NCBI GenBank assembly: GCA_003216595.1
Contig: QCIQ01000003.1
Span: forward strand, 62,001 to 126,000
Direction: 5' to 3'
DNA from: Prochlorococcus sp. AG-402-M18
Lineage (GTDB): Bacteria; Cyanobacteriota; Cyanobacteriia; PCC-6307; Cyanobiaceae
DNA: 64,000 nucleotides
Under the pieces are notes generated by a model. That model had not been told where the DNA came from, searched no databases, and saw only the letters and a program-made list of their open reading frames with translations. The position numbers and the translations under genes are program-made. Of this stretch, positions 63,779-64,000 are shown one piece after another (position 1 is the stretch's first letter; every line of letters begins with the position of its first letter).

Positions 63779-64000
63779 ATGAAATCAAATTTGACTTCTA
63801 AATTAAAACTTCTTGGTCCTAAATCAGAGGCTAAGATCTTGTATGTCAGACTTCCTTGTAATCCTATTTTTCCTATTGGACCAATTTATTTAGCTGATCA
63901 TGTCCATAAATGCTTTCCAAATATTCAACAACTAATTGTAGATTTAGCTTCATTACCCATTTTAGATGTCGAAAGAATACTAATAAATAATATAAAAAGT
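63779..64000 (+). CDS. Probable B12-binding/radical SAM protein (N-terminal part, runs off window)
   Basis: The first 74 codons of a gene cut by the window end. The N terminus AKILYVRLPCNPIFPIGPIYLADHVHKCFP resembles the start of the B12-binding domain of cyanobacterial radical SAM proteins, where a P.GP.YLA segment is typical. The radical SAM cysteines would lie beyond the window, so this is a tentative call. Confidence 0.5.
   Translation, partial: MKSNLTSKLKLLGPKSEAKILYVRLPCNPIFPIGPIYLADHVHKCFPNIQQLIVDLASLPILDVERILINNIKS

Overview
The window is AT-rich, gene-dense DNA from a marine picocyanobacterium, most likely Prochlorococcus and probably a low-light lineage. The evidence is the split cyanobacterial RNA polymerase genes (rpoB-rpoC1-rpoC2), cyanobacteria-specific families (Ycf35, DUF2997, DUF3493, DUF3721, DUF4278), high-light-inducible (Hli) chlorophyll-binding proteins, Prochlorococcus-type porins, short intergenic spaces, many TTG/GTG starts, and a urtABCDE plus ureABCDEFG urea cluster. 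Strain-level placement is inference. I saw no CRISPR array, insertion sequence, prophage or rRNA. One tRNA (Thr, CGU) is present.

Layout. 1-561: 5' part of a Ski2-like helicase. 688-5315: biotin operon bioF-bioK-bioC-bioD-bioA with ATGA overlaps. 5374-9957: DnaJ-domain protein, rsmG, then a minus-strand group of aldo/keto reductase, ferredoxin, Ycf35, DUF2997 and HEAT-repeat protein, plus a tiny membrane protein. 10007-23878: Na+/solute symporter, rlmN overlapping an unlisted hli gene, rpoC2-rpoC1-rpoB, tatD and rpsT. 23996-33247: hisD, rpiA, a DegP-like protease and the rimP-nusA-ylxR-infB operon. 33306-35215: DUF3493 gene, tRNA-Thr, folE and a secreted protein.

35368-44772 is a zinc-homeostasis island and the most interesting part. 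It holds a His-rich porin, two DUF3721 proteins (one fused to a glycine-led pentad repeat), a ribbon-helix-helix protein, znuB, zur, znuC, znuA, an unknown ORF, a CobW/ZNG1-type GTPase and a WD40 protein. ZnuA and the GTPase carry what looks like the same inserted domain of about 110 residues (FEW[AT]GVF at its start, FFTEH/LFTQH near its end). A palindromic candidate Zur box lies between znuC and znuA. A shared domain in a periplasmic zinc-binding protein and a cytoplasmic zinc metallochaperone is unexpected.

44773-48642 is an accessory stretch of small proteins and a 2OG-Fe(II) oxygenase. It includes a 36-codon Hli-like ORF and a zinc-ribbon mini-protein too short for the ORF track. 48639-59040 is the complete urea module: the minus-strand genes run urtA-urtB-urtC-urtD-urtE and, upstream, ureE-ureF-ureG; ureD-ureA-ureB-ureC are on the plus strand. 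It contains an NtcA-like site, an internal terminator after urtA, and several unexplained palindromes. 59062-64000 holds a second porin, small conserved proteins, an RRM protein, rpsU (TTG start, missing from the ORF track), an AbrB-family membrane protein and the start of a probable radical SAM protein.

Functionally the window combines core information processing with nutrient scavenging (urea, zinc) and vitamin synthesis (biotin, GTP cyclohydrolase I).
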